Source: Oleispira sp963933055 (GTDB lineage: Bacteria; Pseudomonadota; Gammaproteobacteria; Pseudomonadales; Oceanobacteraceae). Taken from it: a DNA stretch of 64,000 nt. The translations under genes and the position numbers were made by a program. Positions 1-8,538 of the stretch are shown one piece after another. A model generated the notes under the pieces. That model saw only the letters and a list, made by a program, of their open reading frames with translations, searched no databases and was not told the origin of the DNA. The number at the start of each line of letters is the position of its first letter. The stretch's first letter is position 1. Location of the stretch: contig CAWVSY010000005.1 in assembly GCA_963933055.1 (NCBI GenBank), forward strand, positions 26,167-90,166, in the 5' to 3' direction.

Positions 1-113
1 TCTAAACTCATGCGGTACTTACCTTCTGTATATGACAATAAAATGTAGGACATTGAATCAGAAGATAAGTTTAACATTTGTTCGAAATTAGTTAATGATA
101 TTTATCACAAACT

Positions 114-938
114 TTATAGCTTATTTAAATCGAAGTCTGACCAAATTGGCGCATGATCCGATGGTTTCTCCATACCACGAATATCATAGCTAATATCCGC
201 GTGCGAGCATGTCTCGGTAAGTGCCGGCGTGGTTAATATGTGGTCAATCCTTAAGCCGCGTTTGGGTTCATCAGCAAAGCCTTTTGAGCGATAATCAAAC
301 CAGCTGAATTTGTCATTACTGGTTGGAAAGTGTTTGCGGTATGTATCGGTTAAATTACGCGATAGCAGCGCTTTATACCACTCACGCTCAATCGGTAAGA
401 ATGAACATTTTTTGGTTTTCAGCCAACGCTTACGATTAGGTTCGCCAATACCAATATCGGTATCTTCTGGGGATATGTTCATGTCACCCATTATTAAGAT
501 ATTGTCGGCCTCTTTTAATTCATTATCTAAATAACTATTTAAGTCTTTATAAAATTTTTCTTTAGCAGGAAATTTGGTTTCATGGGTTTCACTTTCGCCC
601 TGAGGAAAGTAGCCATTTAAGACATCAATGATCTTGCCATCAATGTCGTAGCGGCAATGTATGAGACGTTTTTGATCATCTTCACTATCGCTAGGAAAGC
701 CTTTTTGCACAAAGATAGGTTTTGTTTTAGAGACAAGAGCAACGCCGTAATGACTTTTTTGGCCAAAAAATTCAACATGCCAACCCATTGATTCTACATC
801 CGCTAGCGGAAAAGATTCATCATGCACCTTGGTTTCTTGTAAGCCCATAACGTCAGGATCAAGCTGCTCTTTAATGGCTTCAAGTTGGTGTTGACGGGCA
901 CGAATGCCATTGATATTGAAACTGATAAAACGAGCCAT
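114..938 (-). CDS. xthA: Exodeoxyribonuclease III (AP endonuclease)
   Basis: Class II AP endonuclease and 3'-5' exonuclease of base-excision repair, in the endonuclease/exonuclease/phosphatase fold. It hydrolyses DNA 5' to abasic sites in the cytoplasm. Visible motifs are LQETK with the metal-binding Glu near residue 35, GDMNISPED (Asp/Asn pair), RIDHIL, and the terminal SDHAPIW containing the catalytic Asp-His pair. The length of 274 residues is normal for the family. The open frame extends upstream to a TTG at 950, but that stretch holds the Shine-Dalgarno GGAGAG, so the ATG followed by ARFISFNING is the start. It is transcribed divergently from the permease gene. Confidence 0.95.
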   Translation of the reverse strand: MARFISFNINGIRARQHQLEAIKEQLDPDVMGLQETKVHDESFPLADVESMGWHVEFFGQKSHYGVALVSKTKPIFVQKGFPSDSEDDQKRLIHCRYDIDGKIIDVLNGYFPQGESETHETKFPAKEKFYKDLNSYLDNELKEADNILIMGDMNISPEDTDIGIGEPNRKRWLKTKKCSFLPIEREWYKALLSRNLTDTYRKHFPTSNDKFSWFDYRSKGFADEPKRGLRIDHILTTPALTETCSHADISYDIRGMEKPSDHAPIWSDFDLNKL

Positions 939-1100
939 TGCGCTCTCCAAAATAAACGTTTAGTTATTATGAATAAAAGATCGTATTGATAAAAACGACA
1001 TAAACAGCCGTTAATTCTAGCAGGTCGAATCGCTTAAAACACGCACAACTGTTTAGTGGAAGTTGGCTAATGATAGATAAGCTTAAGATAACTGGGTAGG

Positions 1101-2024
1101 ATGTGCGCTCAATTTAAAACGTTCGCGGTAAAATGTATGTGGCGCTTAATAGCGGTATCCATAATTTGGGCATTTTCTTTTGGTTTAATCAAAGGAAAGC
1201 TCACGGGTCTTGATTCAGGCTTAGTGGCTAGTATTCGATTAATTCTCTGCTTTCTATGTTTTATGCCTTTTATACTTAGAGTGCCTCAGCAGACAATGCG
1301 GTTACGTTTACTGCTGCTGGGGATGGTGCAGTTCGGTATTATGTATCTCGCTTATATTAAGTCATATCAGTACTTGCCTGGTTACTTAGTCGCAGTATTT
1401 ACCATTTTTACACCGTTTTATGTCATTGCACTAAATACTGTTTTTAATAAAAACAGCCGCAAAGCTAAGCCGTTAATGCTAGCGCTAGTGGCTGTTTTAT
1501 TCAGCATTACCGGCGCGGCCACCATCGTTTTCAAAACACCGGGCCAAGAAACCTATGTTATTGGATTCTTGATTTTACAGCTTGCCAATATTGCATTTGC
1601 GATAGGGCAGTGGAATTATCAACGTTGGGCTGGGCAAGAAAGTAATGCGGGCAATATGGCATGGATGTATTTAGGCGCGGCTTTGTTTGCAAGCTTGGTT
1701 ACTTTTCCGCAGCTAGATTGGCCAAATATTATAATCAGTCATGAGCAAATCGCCGTATTATTGTATTTAGGCATTATTGCATCTGGCTTGTGCTTTTATT
1801 TATGGAATAGTGGTAGCAAGCAAGTCTCGCCAGCAACGTTGGCCGTTATGAATAATGGCTACATTCCGGTAGCGGTTATTGCATCCATTGTCTTATTTTC
1901 GGAAGAGGCAGACCTTGTGCGTTTATTGATTGGTGGTGCTTTGATTTTAATGTCGATTTATATTTCCTATAAAAGCCATGTTGATGATGTCACTAATGTG
2001 AGCAGTGTTGCCAGTGAAAAATAA
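1101..2024 (+). CDS. EamA/DMT-family permease
   Basis: Inner-membrane protein of the drug/metabolite transporter superfamily with two EamA repeats and about ten hydrophobic segments along its 307 residues. An early WAFSF stretch opens the first helix, as in RhaT/YdcZ-like members, and the second repeat begins near residue 150. The substrate cannot be read from sequence. The ATG used has a GGTAGG immediately upstream at very short spacing. A second in-frame ATG 36 bases downstream (before WRLIAVS) is an alternative start with no better ribosome site. The gene stands alone, divergent from xthA. Family assignment is firm; the transported compound is unknown. Confidence 0.85.
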   Translation: MCAQFKTFAVKCMWRLIAVSIIWAFSFGLIKGKLTGLDSGLVASIRLILCFLCFMPFILRVPQQTMRLRLLLLGMVQFGIMYLAYIKSYQYLPGYLVAVFTIFTPFYVIALNTVFNKNSRKAKPLMLALVAVLFSITGAATIVFKTPGQETYVIGFLILQLANIAFAIGQWNYQRWAGQESNAGNMAWMYLGAALFASLVTFPQLDWPNIIISHEQIAVLLYLGIIASGLCFYLWNSGSKQVSPATLAVMNNGYIPVAVIASIVLFSEEADLVRLLIGGALILMSIYISYKSHVDDVTNVSSVASEK

Positions 2025-2151
2025 AAAAACACTTATTAACTGTTTAATTTTTATGCAGCTGATTACTATTTAAGCTGAATGCGTATCAAGGCCACAAATT
2101 CAGATGTTAGTATGAATACAATTGATCCATATATTGAAGAAATAACACACT

Positions 2152-4008
2152 ATGAAAAATCCGACTCGCTTATTATTACCGCTCGCAATAACACTTGCGG
2201 GCTCAGTCGCAACCTCCTCACATGCTCAGGGTATTGGGAGTGATGCACATGTACTGGATGCTCAGGTTGTCAGTGGTCGTTTATATTCTAATCCTGTCTC
2301 TGCGGCCGCTTTCAATGTGACCGTTCTTGAGCAGGCGGATTTGCAGAAGTTGCCCGTGAATAATATTGTTGATGCCCTTGAATACGTTTCTGGCATTGAT
2401 GTACGTAAACGTGGAATATCGGGCGTGCAGGCTGATATCGGTATTCGGGGCAGTACGTATGAGCAAACCTTAGTCTTACTTGATGGCGTACGCATGAATG
2501 ATCCGCAAACAGGCCATCATAATTTTGATTTGCCGATTGCGTTTGAAGACATTGAACGCATCGAAATTGTAAAAGGACCCGGTGCTGCGCAGTATGGTCC
2601 GAGTTCTAACGGTGGCGTTATTAACATTGTTAGCCGCAAGGAAATTTTAACGCCTACGGGTCGTAAGGCAAAAGTGAATCTGCAACGTGGCAGTTATGAT
2701 TATGAACGTTATGCGTTGAGCTTGGCAAAAACAGAAGGTGAATACAGCCAGTTCCTAAGTGGCTATCACTCAGCGTCAGATTCTTATTTAGCCAATAAGG
2801 ACTTAGATACCCGCCAAGGGCAAGGTAGTTATCGTGTTGTTCATCAAGGAGAGAAGGCGACGACTCAGGTTGCTTTTGGGTACATTGAAAAAGACTTTGG
2901 TGCTTATCGTTTTTATACCGGAAACCCTACGTATGAAAATGCGAGAGAGTCCACAGCTCAGCGTCATGCATATGCAACCAATGATTTCCGTTTTGAGCAC
3001 GGCGGCACATTAAGCTCGTCGTTTAGTTGGCGTAATCACTTTGATATGTACGATACACATATCGGAGCCAGTGTTTTTAGAAATAAGCATGAGACAGAAG
3101 CGAATCAAGGACGCATTAATTATCGTTATGGCGCATTAACGATAGGTGCCGAAGCGGATCAAGAAAATATGGAGAGTTCTCGTGATGGCGTGCACGGCCG
3201 ACACTTCGCCAGTGCTTTTGTGAATTATAAGCAGTCCATCGGTAATAACATGAGCCTTACGGGTAACCTTTCGTATTTTGATTACGATAGCAAGGATCAA
3301 TATGTATTACCGGTTATTGGCTTTGATGCTTTGATTACTGAAAATTTTGAAGTTTATGCTAATGCGGGTCAATCGGTGCGAGCGCCAACCTTGAATGATT
3401 TGTACCTGAATATGGCGACCAATAAAGGGACTGAAAGTTTAGACGTTGAAAAAACAACCAGTTCGGAAATAGGCCTGCGTTTAAATTCAACGGACATCAA
3501 TATCACGACCAGTATTTTCTTTAAAGAAACCGATGATGCAATCGATTTCACCAGAACTCAGGCTGAACAGAATGCGGCTTCAGCTTATATCGCTCGTAAT
3601 TATGGCGATAACGAAACCAAAGGTTTTGATATTGAGTTTGATGCGACGGCTTTTTCAGCGATGAAATTGGGCATGAATACGTTAAAGCTAACCCATACGC
3701 GCTTAATACAAACAATAAAAACAGATTTTGCGGTTCTTAAAAATACCGATGGTCAATTAGAAAACCAAACAGCGTTGCATGCAGGATTTGATTTTTATAA
3801 TCATTATTCTTTGCTGACAACGTATAAATACGAAAGTCGTTTTAATAGTGATGATTATGAAATTCTTGATATGCGTTTAGCCTATGAAGATGACAATCTT
3901 ACGGTCGCATTAGCGGCCTCTAATTTATTGGATGCCGAATATGTTGATGCGGGCTTTGTTGAAGTGGCTGGCCCTGCTGTTATTTTTGAATTAGGCTACC
4001 AGCTTTAA
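2152..4008 (+). CDS. TonB-dependent outer-membrane receptor
   Basis: Outer-membrane beta-barrel receptor energised by TonB, for an unidentified ligand. An N-terminal signal peptide ends at SSHAQG near residue 26. The plug domain spans about 45-165 and contains RGSTYEQTLVLLDGVRMND and the IEIVKGPGAAQYG segment typical of plug domains. The barrel fills the remainder, with the conserved QSVRAPTLNDLY strand and a C-terminal FELGYQL. At 618 residues it is BtuB-sized. The upstream gap (2025-2151) shows no cobalamin riboswitch or convincing Fur box, so B12, siderophore or another ligand all remain possible. The GNAT gene follows after 16 bases and is probably co-transcribed. Confidence 0.9.
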   Translation: MKNPTRLLLPLAITLAGSVATSSHAQGIGSDAHVLDAQVVSGRLYSNPVSAAAFNVTVLEQADLQKLPVNNIVDALEYVSGIDVRKRGISGVQADIGIRGSTYEQTLVLLDGVRMNDPQTGHHNFDLPIAFEDIERIEIVKGPGAAQYGPSSNGGVINIVSRKEILTPTGRKAKVNLQRGSYDYERYALSLAKTEGEYSQFLSGYHSASDSYLANKDLDTRQGQGSYRVVHQGEKATTQVAFGYIEKDFGAYRFYTGNPTYENARESTAQRHAYATNDFRFEHGGTLSSSFSWRNHFDMYDTHIGASVFRNKHETEANQGRINYRYGALTIGAEADQENMESSRDGVHGRHFASAFVNYKQSIGNNMSLTGNLSYFDYDSKDQYVLPVIGFDALITENFEVYANAGQSVRAPTLNDLYLNMATNKGTESLDVEKTTSSEIGLRLNSTDINITTSIFFKETDDAIDFTRTQAEQNAASAYIARNYGDNETKGFDIEFDATAFSAMKLGMNTLKLTHTRLIQTIKTDFAVLKNTDGQLENQTALHAGFDFYNHYSLLTTYKYESRFNSDDYEILDMRLAYEDDNLTVALAASNLLDAEYVDAGFVEVAGPAVIFELGYQL

Positions 4009-4024
4009 AATAGTTGATTATCTT

Positions 4025-4531
4025 ATGATAGAAAATAGTATGGCAAAGAGAGCGGTCAATATCATCATTGCGGATTACGATAAAACCAATGATGCTGAGG
4101 CGCTAGTGGATTTAATGAATCACTACGCCTTAGATAAAATGGGGGGCGGCCAAGCGCTGCCTGAATCGGTTAAACAAGTCTTAGCCGCTGAAATAGCCAA
4201 AGTACCTGGAGCATTTACTGTTCTGGCGATGGTTGATGATAAACCTGCGGGCTTGATTAATTGCTTGATGGGATTTTCAACCTTCAAAGCAAAGCCACTG
4301 ATTAACATTCACGATGTGGTTGTTTTGTCAGAGTATCGTGGCTTAAACATCAGTCAATTAATGCTTGATAAAGTTGAAGAGGTAGCGATTGAGCGAGGTT
4401 GCTGCAAGTTAACGCTTGAAATTTTACAGGGAAATAAAATTGCGCAAAATGCATACGCCAAATTCGGTTTTTCAGGGTACGAGCTTGATCCTGAAATGGG
4501 TGGGGCGATGTTTTGGCAAAAAGCGCTTTAA
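4025..4531 (+). CDS. GNAT-family N-acetyltransferase
   Basis: Small cytoplasmic acetyl-CoA-dependent acyltransferase of 168 residues (163 if the second ATG before AKRAVNI is used). The GNAT core is visible as VVLSEYRGLNISQLMLDKVE (motif A region), followed by the beta-strand CCKLTLEI and the motif B segment NAYAKFGFSGYEL. The acceptor substrate is unknown. It lies 16 bases after the TonB receptor on the same strand, suggesting one transcript. Neither start has a strong Shine-Dalgarno, which is consistent with translation coupled to the upstream gene. A long palindrome follows the stop codon. Confidence 0.85.
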   Translation: MIENSMAKRAVNIIIADYDKTNDAEALVDLMNHYALDKMGGGQALPESVKQVLAAEIAKVPGAFTVLAMVDDKPAGLINCLMGFSTFKAKPLINIHDVVVLSEYRGLNISQLMLDKVEEVAIERGCCKLTLEILQGNKIAQNAYAKFGFSGYELDPEMGGAMFWQKAL

Positions 4532-4553
4532 AGGCCTTTAGTTGAATTTTTTT

Positions 4554-4615
4554 GTCGGGCTGAAGCCACGACCTACGTTAAGATTGTCTTTTGTAGGTCG
4601 CGGCTTCAGCCCGAC
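4554..4615. repeat. Palindromic repeat, possible bidirectional terminator
   Basis: Two 23-base arms (4554-4576 and 4593-4615) pair with one mismatch around a 16-base loop. The right arm begins GTAGGTCGCGGCTTCAGC. It lies between the convergent GNAT and thiI genes. A diverged copy of the same sequence occurs at 15516-15586 between rapA and gor. The pair therefore looks like a dispersed REP-like family that may also serve as a terminator; only the left side carries a T-run. Confidence 0.7.
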
Positions 4616-4626
4616 AGCGTTTGCAT

Positions 4627-6177
4627 TTAACCTTTTAGTTCTTTATCCAGCGCTTCTTTCAACTCAGCTTCAAATTTTGCACGTTTCTTGGCTTTTTCTG
4701 CCGCCTTGTCCAGCATTTTGGGTTTTTCTTCTAAATAGACTTTGATATTGCTCATACCTTGTCTGTTTAAGTGATGCGCATGAATTTTACTCATCGTTCC
4801 TTTTTGACAATAAAGCAAGTACGACTGATCTTCTTTAAACTCTATTTTACGAGTTTCTAATTCATAAAACGGCATGTTGATAATGTCGTTATGATTCAAA
4901 ACTAAAGGCGCGTCTTCAACTTCGTTCGGATGGCGGATGTCGACGATAATATCGTCCGGAGAAGGTAAGCTTACGCAGGCAACTTCCAGCGAATCATTTT
5001 CTTCTTTAACTAGGTTGCCAATGAACTGATGGGTTGAATCTTCAACTGCTTTTTCGAGTACCGACAGGTCAAACTTGGTTTCTTCAGCTAATACGCGAGC
5101 CATTTTAGCTTCGGTCGTCGGCTTAACTGAAATAACACCGCAATATTCTGGCATCGTCGCTGCGAATGTCTCGGTACCAATTTTACGCGCCAGGCTAATA
5201 ATTTCAGGCTTATCCATAACAACCAGCGGACGCAGCACCAATTTATCAGTCACTTTGTCGATCACCGCTAGGTTGGTTAACGTCTGACTGGATACCTGAG
5301 CAATGGATTCACCGGTAACGAACGTTTCAAGATTAACAGAGTCAGCAACCAGTTCCGCTGCGCGGTACATCATGCGTTTTAATACAACGCCCATATGGCC
5401 ATCTTCTACATTTTCTAGAATCTCTTTGACAACGCCATCGAACGGAACGCTGATGAAGCGAGCTTTGTGAGATGCGCCGTACTTGTCCCATAAATAATAA
5501 GCAACTTGCTTAACGCCGACTTCATGAGCGCTGCCACCCAAATTAAAGAAGCAGAAGTGTGTTTTAATGCCGCGCTTCATCATCATGTAGCTGGCAACAC
5601 TGGAGTCAAAGCCACCCGACATAAGGGATAACGTATCGCCTTGAGAGCCTAGCGGATATCCACCTAAACCTTCGAAGCGATGCTTGATGGCGAATAAGCT
5701 TTGGTCTTTAATTTCAACTTGCACAACAACATCAGGGTTTTTAAGCTTCACGCCAGCAGCGTCGGTTTCTTTTAATAGACCACCACCAATGTAGCGCTCT
5801 ACATCATTACTATTGTAATCGTGGGTGCCGCGACGCTTAACGCGAACGCAGAAGGTTTTTCCGGCTAAAGAAGGGCCATTAACCGACTTAATAATCTGAT
5901 AAGCATCGTCCATAGTATCAAAGTCGTGCTCTTCAATTTCGTAAGAGAAGGCGATGCCAGGGGTATGAGTCAGAATGTTAATCATTGCGCGACGAATAGC
6001 AGGATCTTCGCTATTAATACCGACGTACAAATTATCCCACTGACCTTGAACGTCAGCTTTGAAGCCATTGCGGGCGACCAGATTTCGGATGTTCATTTGC
6101 AGCTGCTTCACGAAGCGTTTGCGCACAGGGCGGCTTTTCATGATAATTTCGGGAAAATACTTGGCTACAAACTTCAT
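4627..6177 (-). CDS. thiI: tRNA 4-thiouridine synthase ThiI with rhodanese domain
   Basis: ATP-dependent sulfurtransferase that makes 4-thiouridine at tRNA position 8; in many bacteria it also feeds sulfur to thiamine thiazole. Domain order is an N-terminal ferredoxin-like/THUMP region (about 30-165), a PP-loop ATPase with SGGFDSS at 187-193, then a C-terminal rhodanese domain. Both catalytic cysteines are visible: Cys346 in EYCGVIS and Cys457 in LLYCQKG, matching E. coli Cys344 and Cys456. The protein (516 residues) runs about 35 residues past the usual end as a Lys/Glu/Ala-rich tail. The start is the ATG before KFVAKYFPEI, preceded by AAAGAG; the frame upstream is spurious. Rhodanese-bearing ThiI is typical of gammaproteobacteria. 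Confidence 0.95.
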   Translation of the reverse strand: MKFVAKYFPEIIMKSRPVRKRFVKQLQMNIRNLVARNGFKADVQGQWDNLYVGINSEDPAIRRAMINILTHTPGIAFSYEIEEHDFDTMDDAYQIIKSVNGPSLAGKTFCVRVKRRGTHDYNSNDVERYIGGGLLKETDAAGVKLKNPDVVVQVEIKDQSLFAIKHRFEGLGGYPLGSQGDTLSLMSGGFDSSVASYMMMKRGIKTHFCFFNLGGSAHEVGVKQVAYYLWDKYGASHKARFISVPFDGVVKEILENVEDGHMGVVLKRMMYRAAELVADSVNLETFVTGESIAQVSSQTLTNLAVIDKVTDKLVLRPLVVMDKPEIISLARKIGTETFAATMPEYCGVISVKPTTEAKMARVLAEETKFDLSVLEKAVEDSTHQFIGNLVKEENDSLEVACVSLPSPDDIIVDIRHPNEVEDAPLVLNHNDIINMPFYELETRKIEFKEDQSYLLYCQKGTMSKIHAHHLNRQGMSNIKVYLEEKPKMLDKAAEKAKKRAKFEAELKEALDKELKG

Positions 6178-6372
6178 AAACGGCTCTTTCTTGCTGATGC
6201 TAGCGATCAGGATCAATGTGGGCTGAGGATTATACGCGATTGTTAGGAATTAAGTTAACAGAATAAGAGCAGTGCACTTTGAGTTTGCATGGGGTTGGCG
6301 TTGATGCCGCATTATTTAATAAAAATAATGATCATTCGTTCAGTCTTTATTTCATTTTACTGTCACATTTAG

Positions 6373-6387
6373 GTATCAGTCTGATAC
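6373..6387. promoter_or_regulatory. Palindrome upstream of phaB-like gene, possible operator
   Basis: GTATCAG-T-CTGATAC is a perfect 7-base inverted repeat with a single central base, 38 bases ahead of the reductase start. Its position and size suit a dimeric repressor site. This is inference only; no regulator gene for it is recognised nearby. Confidence 0.35.
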
Positions 6388-6424
6388 TCCAGATCGATAA
6401 TTAAGCAGAATCATGGAGTTGATT

Positions 6425-7171
6425 ATGAAAAGTAAGGTTGCTTTAGTAACGGGCGGTACAGGTGGTATTGGTGGCGAAATCTGCAAGGCGCTGATTAAGG
6501 AAGGCTACCAGGTAATCGCAGGCTACTATTCTGGGGGACAGCATGAAAAAGCTCAGAAATGGCAAGTAGAAATGCGTGAGCAGGGTTACGACATTGCACT
6601 GGCTTATGGAAATATTCGAAACTGGGAATCCTGCCAAGAATGTATCGAAAAGATCAATCGAGAGTTTGGCAGCATTGATGTATTAGTAAATAACGGTGGC
6701 ATCACCCAAGATACCACGGTTAAGCGCATGACGCCTCAGCATTGGGATGACGTGATCGCTACAAATTTGACCAGCGTCTTTTATATGACCCGCCTAGTCA
6801 TTAACGACATGTTAAAAAAAGGTTTTGGCAGAATCATTAATATTTCTTCGGTTAATGCGCAGAAAGGCCAATTTGGGCAGGCTAACTATTCGGCGGCCAA
6901 AGCAGGTATGCATGGTTTTACCAAAGCAGTGGCTCAAGAAGTGGCTGCCAAGGGCATTACCGTAAATACGGTATCGCCTGGTTATACTGAAACCTCAATG
7001 ATACAAAATGTACCTGAAGACATTCGCCAGCAAATCCTTAAAGGAATTCCTGTTGGTCGATTTGGCTTGCCGGAAGAGATTGCGCGCGTGGTTACCTTTT
7101 TAGCATCGGATGATTCGGGTTTTATTACCGGAACGGATATATCGGCTAATGGCGGCCAACACATGCATTAG
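6425..7171 (+). CDS. phaB: Acetoacetyl-CoA reductase (PhaB-like SDR)
   Basis: NADPH-dependent short-chain dehydrogenase that reduces acetoacetyl-CoA to (R)-3-hydroxybutyryl-CoA for polyhydroxyalkanoate synthesis. The dinucleotide motif TGGTGGIG starts at residue 9, NNGG is at 89-92, and the catalytic residues Ser142, Tyr155 and Lys159 lie in INISSVN and ANYSAAKAG. The C-terminal NGGQHMH tail is characteristic of PhaB compared with FabG. The 248-residue length fits (PhaB about 246). An upstream ATG at 6413 is part of the ribosome-binding sequence ATGGAG, so the second ATG is the start. No PHA synthase or thiolase is nearby, so FabG-like activity on other substrates cannot be excluded. Its stop overlaps the 3' end of the convergent recombinase gene by 4 bases. 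Confidence 0.85.
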   Translation: MKSKVALVTGGTGGIGGEICKALIKEGYQVIAGYYSGGQHEKAQKWQVEMREQGYDIALAYGNIRNWESCQECIEKINREFGSIDVLVNNGGITQDTTVKRMTPQHWDDVIATNLTSVFYMTRLVINDMLKKGFGRIINISSVNAQKGQFGQANYSAAKAGMHGFTKAVAQEVAAKGITVNTVSPGYTETSMIQNVPEDIRQQILKGIPVGRFGLPEEIARVVTFLASDDSGFITGTDISANGGQHMH

Positions 7172-8322
7172 AATTTAAGTTTCTGCCAGGCTTTGTGCCA
7201 CAGATCATCTTCGGCATGTTGATAAATAGCGGTTGTTTCTATTTTTTCGTGGCGAGCAGAGCGAGTTAGGTATTTTAGATCAATCCCTGCATCATCGCCA
7301 TGGGTTACCGAGGTATGGCGGAACCAGTGGGTTGAAGCCTTCTCTAAAATAGAGGCTTGAATGGGGTTGTCTAAGCGAATCGCTTCCGCCGCTTCTTTAA
7401 CCACGCTTTTCACTTGCCGATAAACCATATTGGCACTGATGCCTTTGCCGCCACTGATGCTGCGCAATAACGCAGAGCTATCATTTTCTTCTGGTAGCGA
7501 GGTTAATCCTAGGTGTTCTCGGTACTGCATAAGAGCAGATAGCATCTCATCACTTGCGGGAATCTTGCCTTGCTTCTCACCTTTACCTAGTACAAACCAC
7601 CACCATTGACCTCGATATAAGCGAAAGCTGTTCATGCTATGACTGCTGACTTCACTGACGCGCGGCGCCATTAAGTACAACAAATGAAATAAGAAGCGGT
7701 TGCGCTGGAAGTGGTTCTCTTGCTTGGTTGTTTCCCTAGGTTGATTTGTCAGATGATCCTTCAGCAACTGCCACGTTTTGTGGTCAAGATAGCGCTGTTG
7801 ACTGATGGCTTGATCTGTTTGCGGACGCAGTTTCCGGTTACGTCGGCGTATCAGGGATAGCGGATTACCCGCTAAATACCCGGCATCCACTAAATAGCTA
7901 AAAAGGGCGTTAATAATAATAAGCGCCTGGCGCTGGCTGTTTTCACTTAATGGCCCTTTAAAAGGACGCCATGCGAGACTCGTTCGTTCGGCTCGTGGGC
8001 CGCACCATATATTGCTGGGTTGCGGATTGGCTAGAAATTCCTGGTAGCGCTGAAAATCTTCGCGGCCTAGGTCCGAAAGTGCTTTGTGGCGTTGATTAAT
8101 TGACCACAGTAATAACCGCTCAGCTTCCTTTCGATAGTTTCTTAACGTCTGAGGGGAGTCGTAGAACTCATTTAACCAGCACTGAATAGCTTGCCAATCG
8201 TTATCTGCACTGATTTGGCAGTGTTTAGTTTCATAACGATTGCTGCCTTGGTTGCCGGTTAAATGCTCTGGCAGCTGAAGTGATTCAAAGGGTTGTAGGT
8301 ATTGTTGGTGTATCAGGTTCAT
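7168..8322 (-). CDS. Tyrosine recombinase 1 (phage integrase family)
   Basis: Site-specific tyrosine recombinase of 384 residues. It has an N-terminal SAM-like core-binding domain (about 40-170, with TLRNYRKEAERLLLW) and a C-terminal catalytic domain. Catalytic residues seen are Arg in MAPRVSEV, a Lys in LGKGEKQG, His332 and Arg335 in HWFRHTS, His358 in ARHEKIETT, and nucleophile Tyr367 in TAIYQH. It is clearly homologous to the recombinase at 10395-11645 (shared MNL start, YR-HLGL-LP block). The ATG before NLIHQQ was chosen because both copies then begin MNL; an ATG ten codons upstream is possible. It is divergent from the KfrA-like gene, with two inverted repeats between them. The target site is unknown. 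Confidence 0.88.
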   Translation of the reverse strand: MNLIHQQYLQPFESLQLPEHLTGNQGSNRYETKHCQISADNDWQAIQCWLNEFYDSPQTLRNYRKEAERLLLWSINQRHKALSDLGREDFQRYQEFLANPQPSNIWCGPRAERTSLAWRPFKGPLSENSQRQALIIINALFSYLVDAGYLAGNPLSLIRRRNRKLRPQTDQAISQQRYLDHKTWQLLKDHLTNQPRETTKQENHFQRNRFLFHLLYLMAPRVSEVSSHSMNSFRLYRGQWWWFVLGKGEKQGKIPASDEMLSALMQYREHLGLTSLPEENDSSALLRSISGGKGISANMVYRQVKSVVKEAAEAIRLDNPIQASILEKASTHWFRHTSVTHGDDAGIDLKYLTRSARHEKIETTAIYQHAEDDLWHKAWQKLKF

Positions 8323-8383
8323 ATTTATTCTGCTGTAGCCTGCTAGATCCATTTCTAAAGCGTAATTCTATCATTTAAATATT

Positions 8384-8419
8384 ATAAATTCATGATAATA
8401 GGGTTAATCATGAATTTAT
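8384..8419. repeat. Perfect inverted repeat A (13-bp arms, 10-bp spacer)
   Basis: ATAAATTCATGAT (8384-8396) and its exact reverse complement (8407-8419) flank the 10-base spacer aatagggtta. It sits in the divergent promoter region between recombinase 1 and the KfrA-like gene. Candidate roles are an operator for the KfrA-like protein or a recombinase core site; neither can be chosen from sequence. Confidence 0.8.
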
Positions 8420-8437
8420 TACTGAGATAACTAATTA

Positions 8438-8469
8438 TGTAAGGTTTACCATACACATTAAACCTTACA
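8438..8469. repeat. Perfect inverted repeat B (11-bp arms, 10-bp spacer)
   Basis: TGTAAGGTTTA (8438-8448) and its exact reverse complement (8459-8469) flank the 10-base spacer ccatacacat. The arm sequence differs from repeat A but the spacer length is the same. The centres of A and B are 52 bases apart, close to five helical turns. It lies 69 bases before the KfrA-like start codon. Confidence 0.8.
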
Positions 8470-8538
8470 AATACAGAATGAATACTTTAAACTGCCTTTA
8501 ATATGATATTTAGCGGCTAAATGCCTTGGTTTGTGATT

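Noticed and set aside
2025..2151. Possible cobalamin riboswitch or Fur box before the TonB receptor
   Set aside because: The gap is only 127 bases and shows neither B12-box sequence nor a recognisable Fur inverted repeat.
4542..4745. 67-codon open frame after the GNAT gene
   Set aside because: Its first third is the palindromic repeat and the rest is antisense to thiI.
5926..6246. 106-codon open frame opposite the thiI 5' end
   Set aside because: Antisense to THUMP-domain coding sequence, without start signals or domain similarity.
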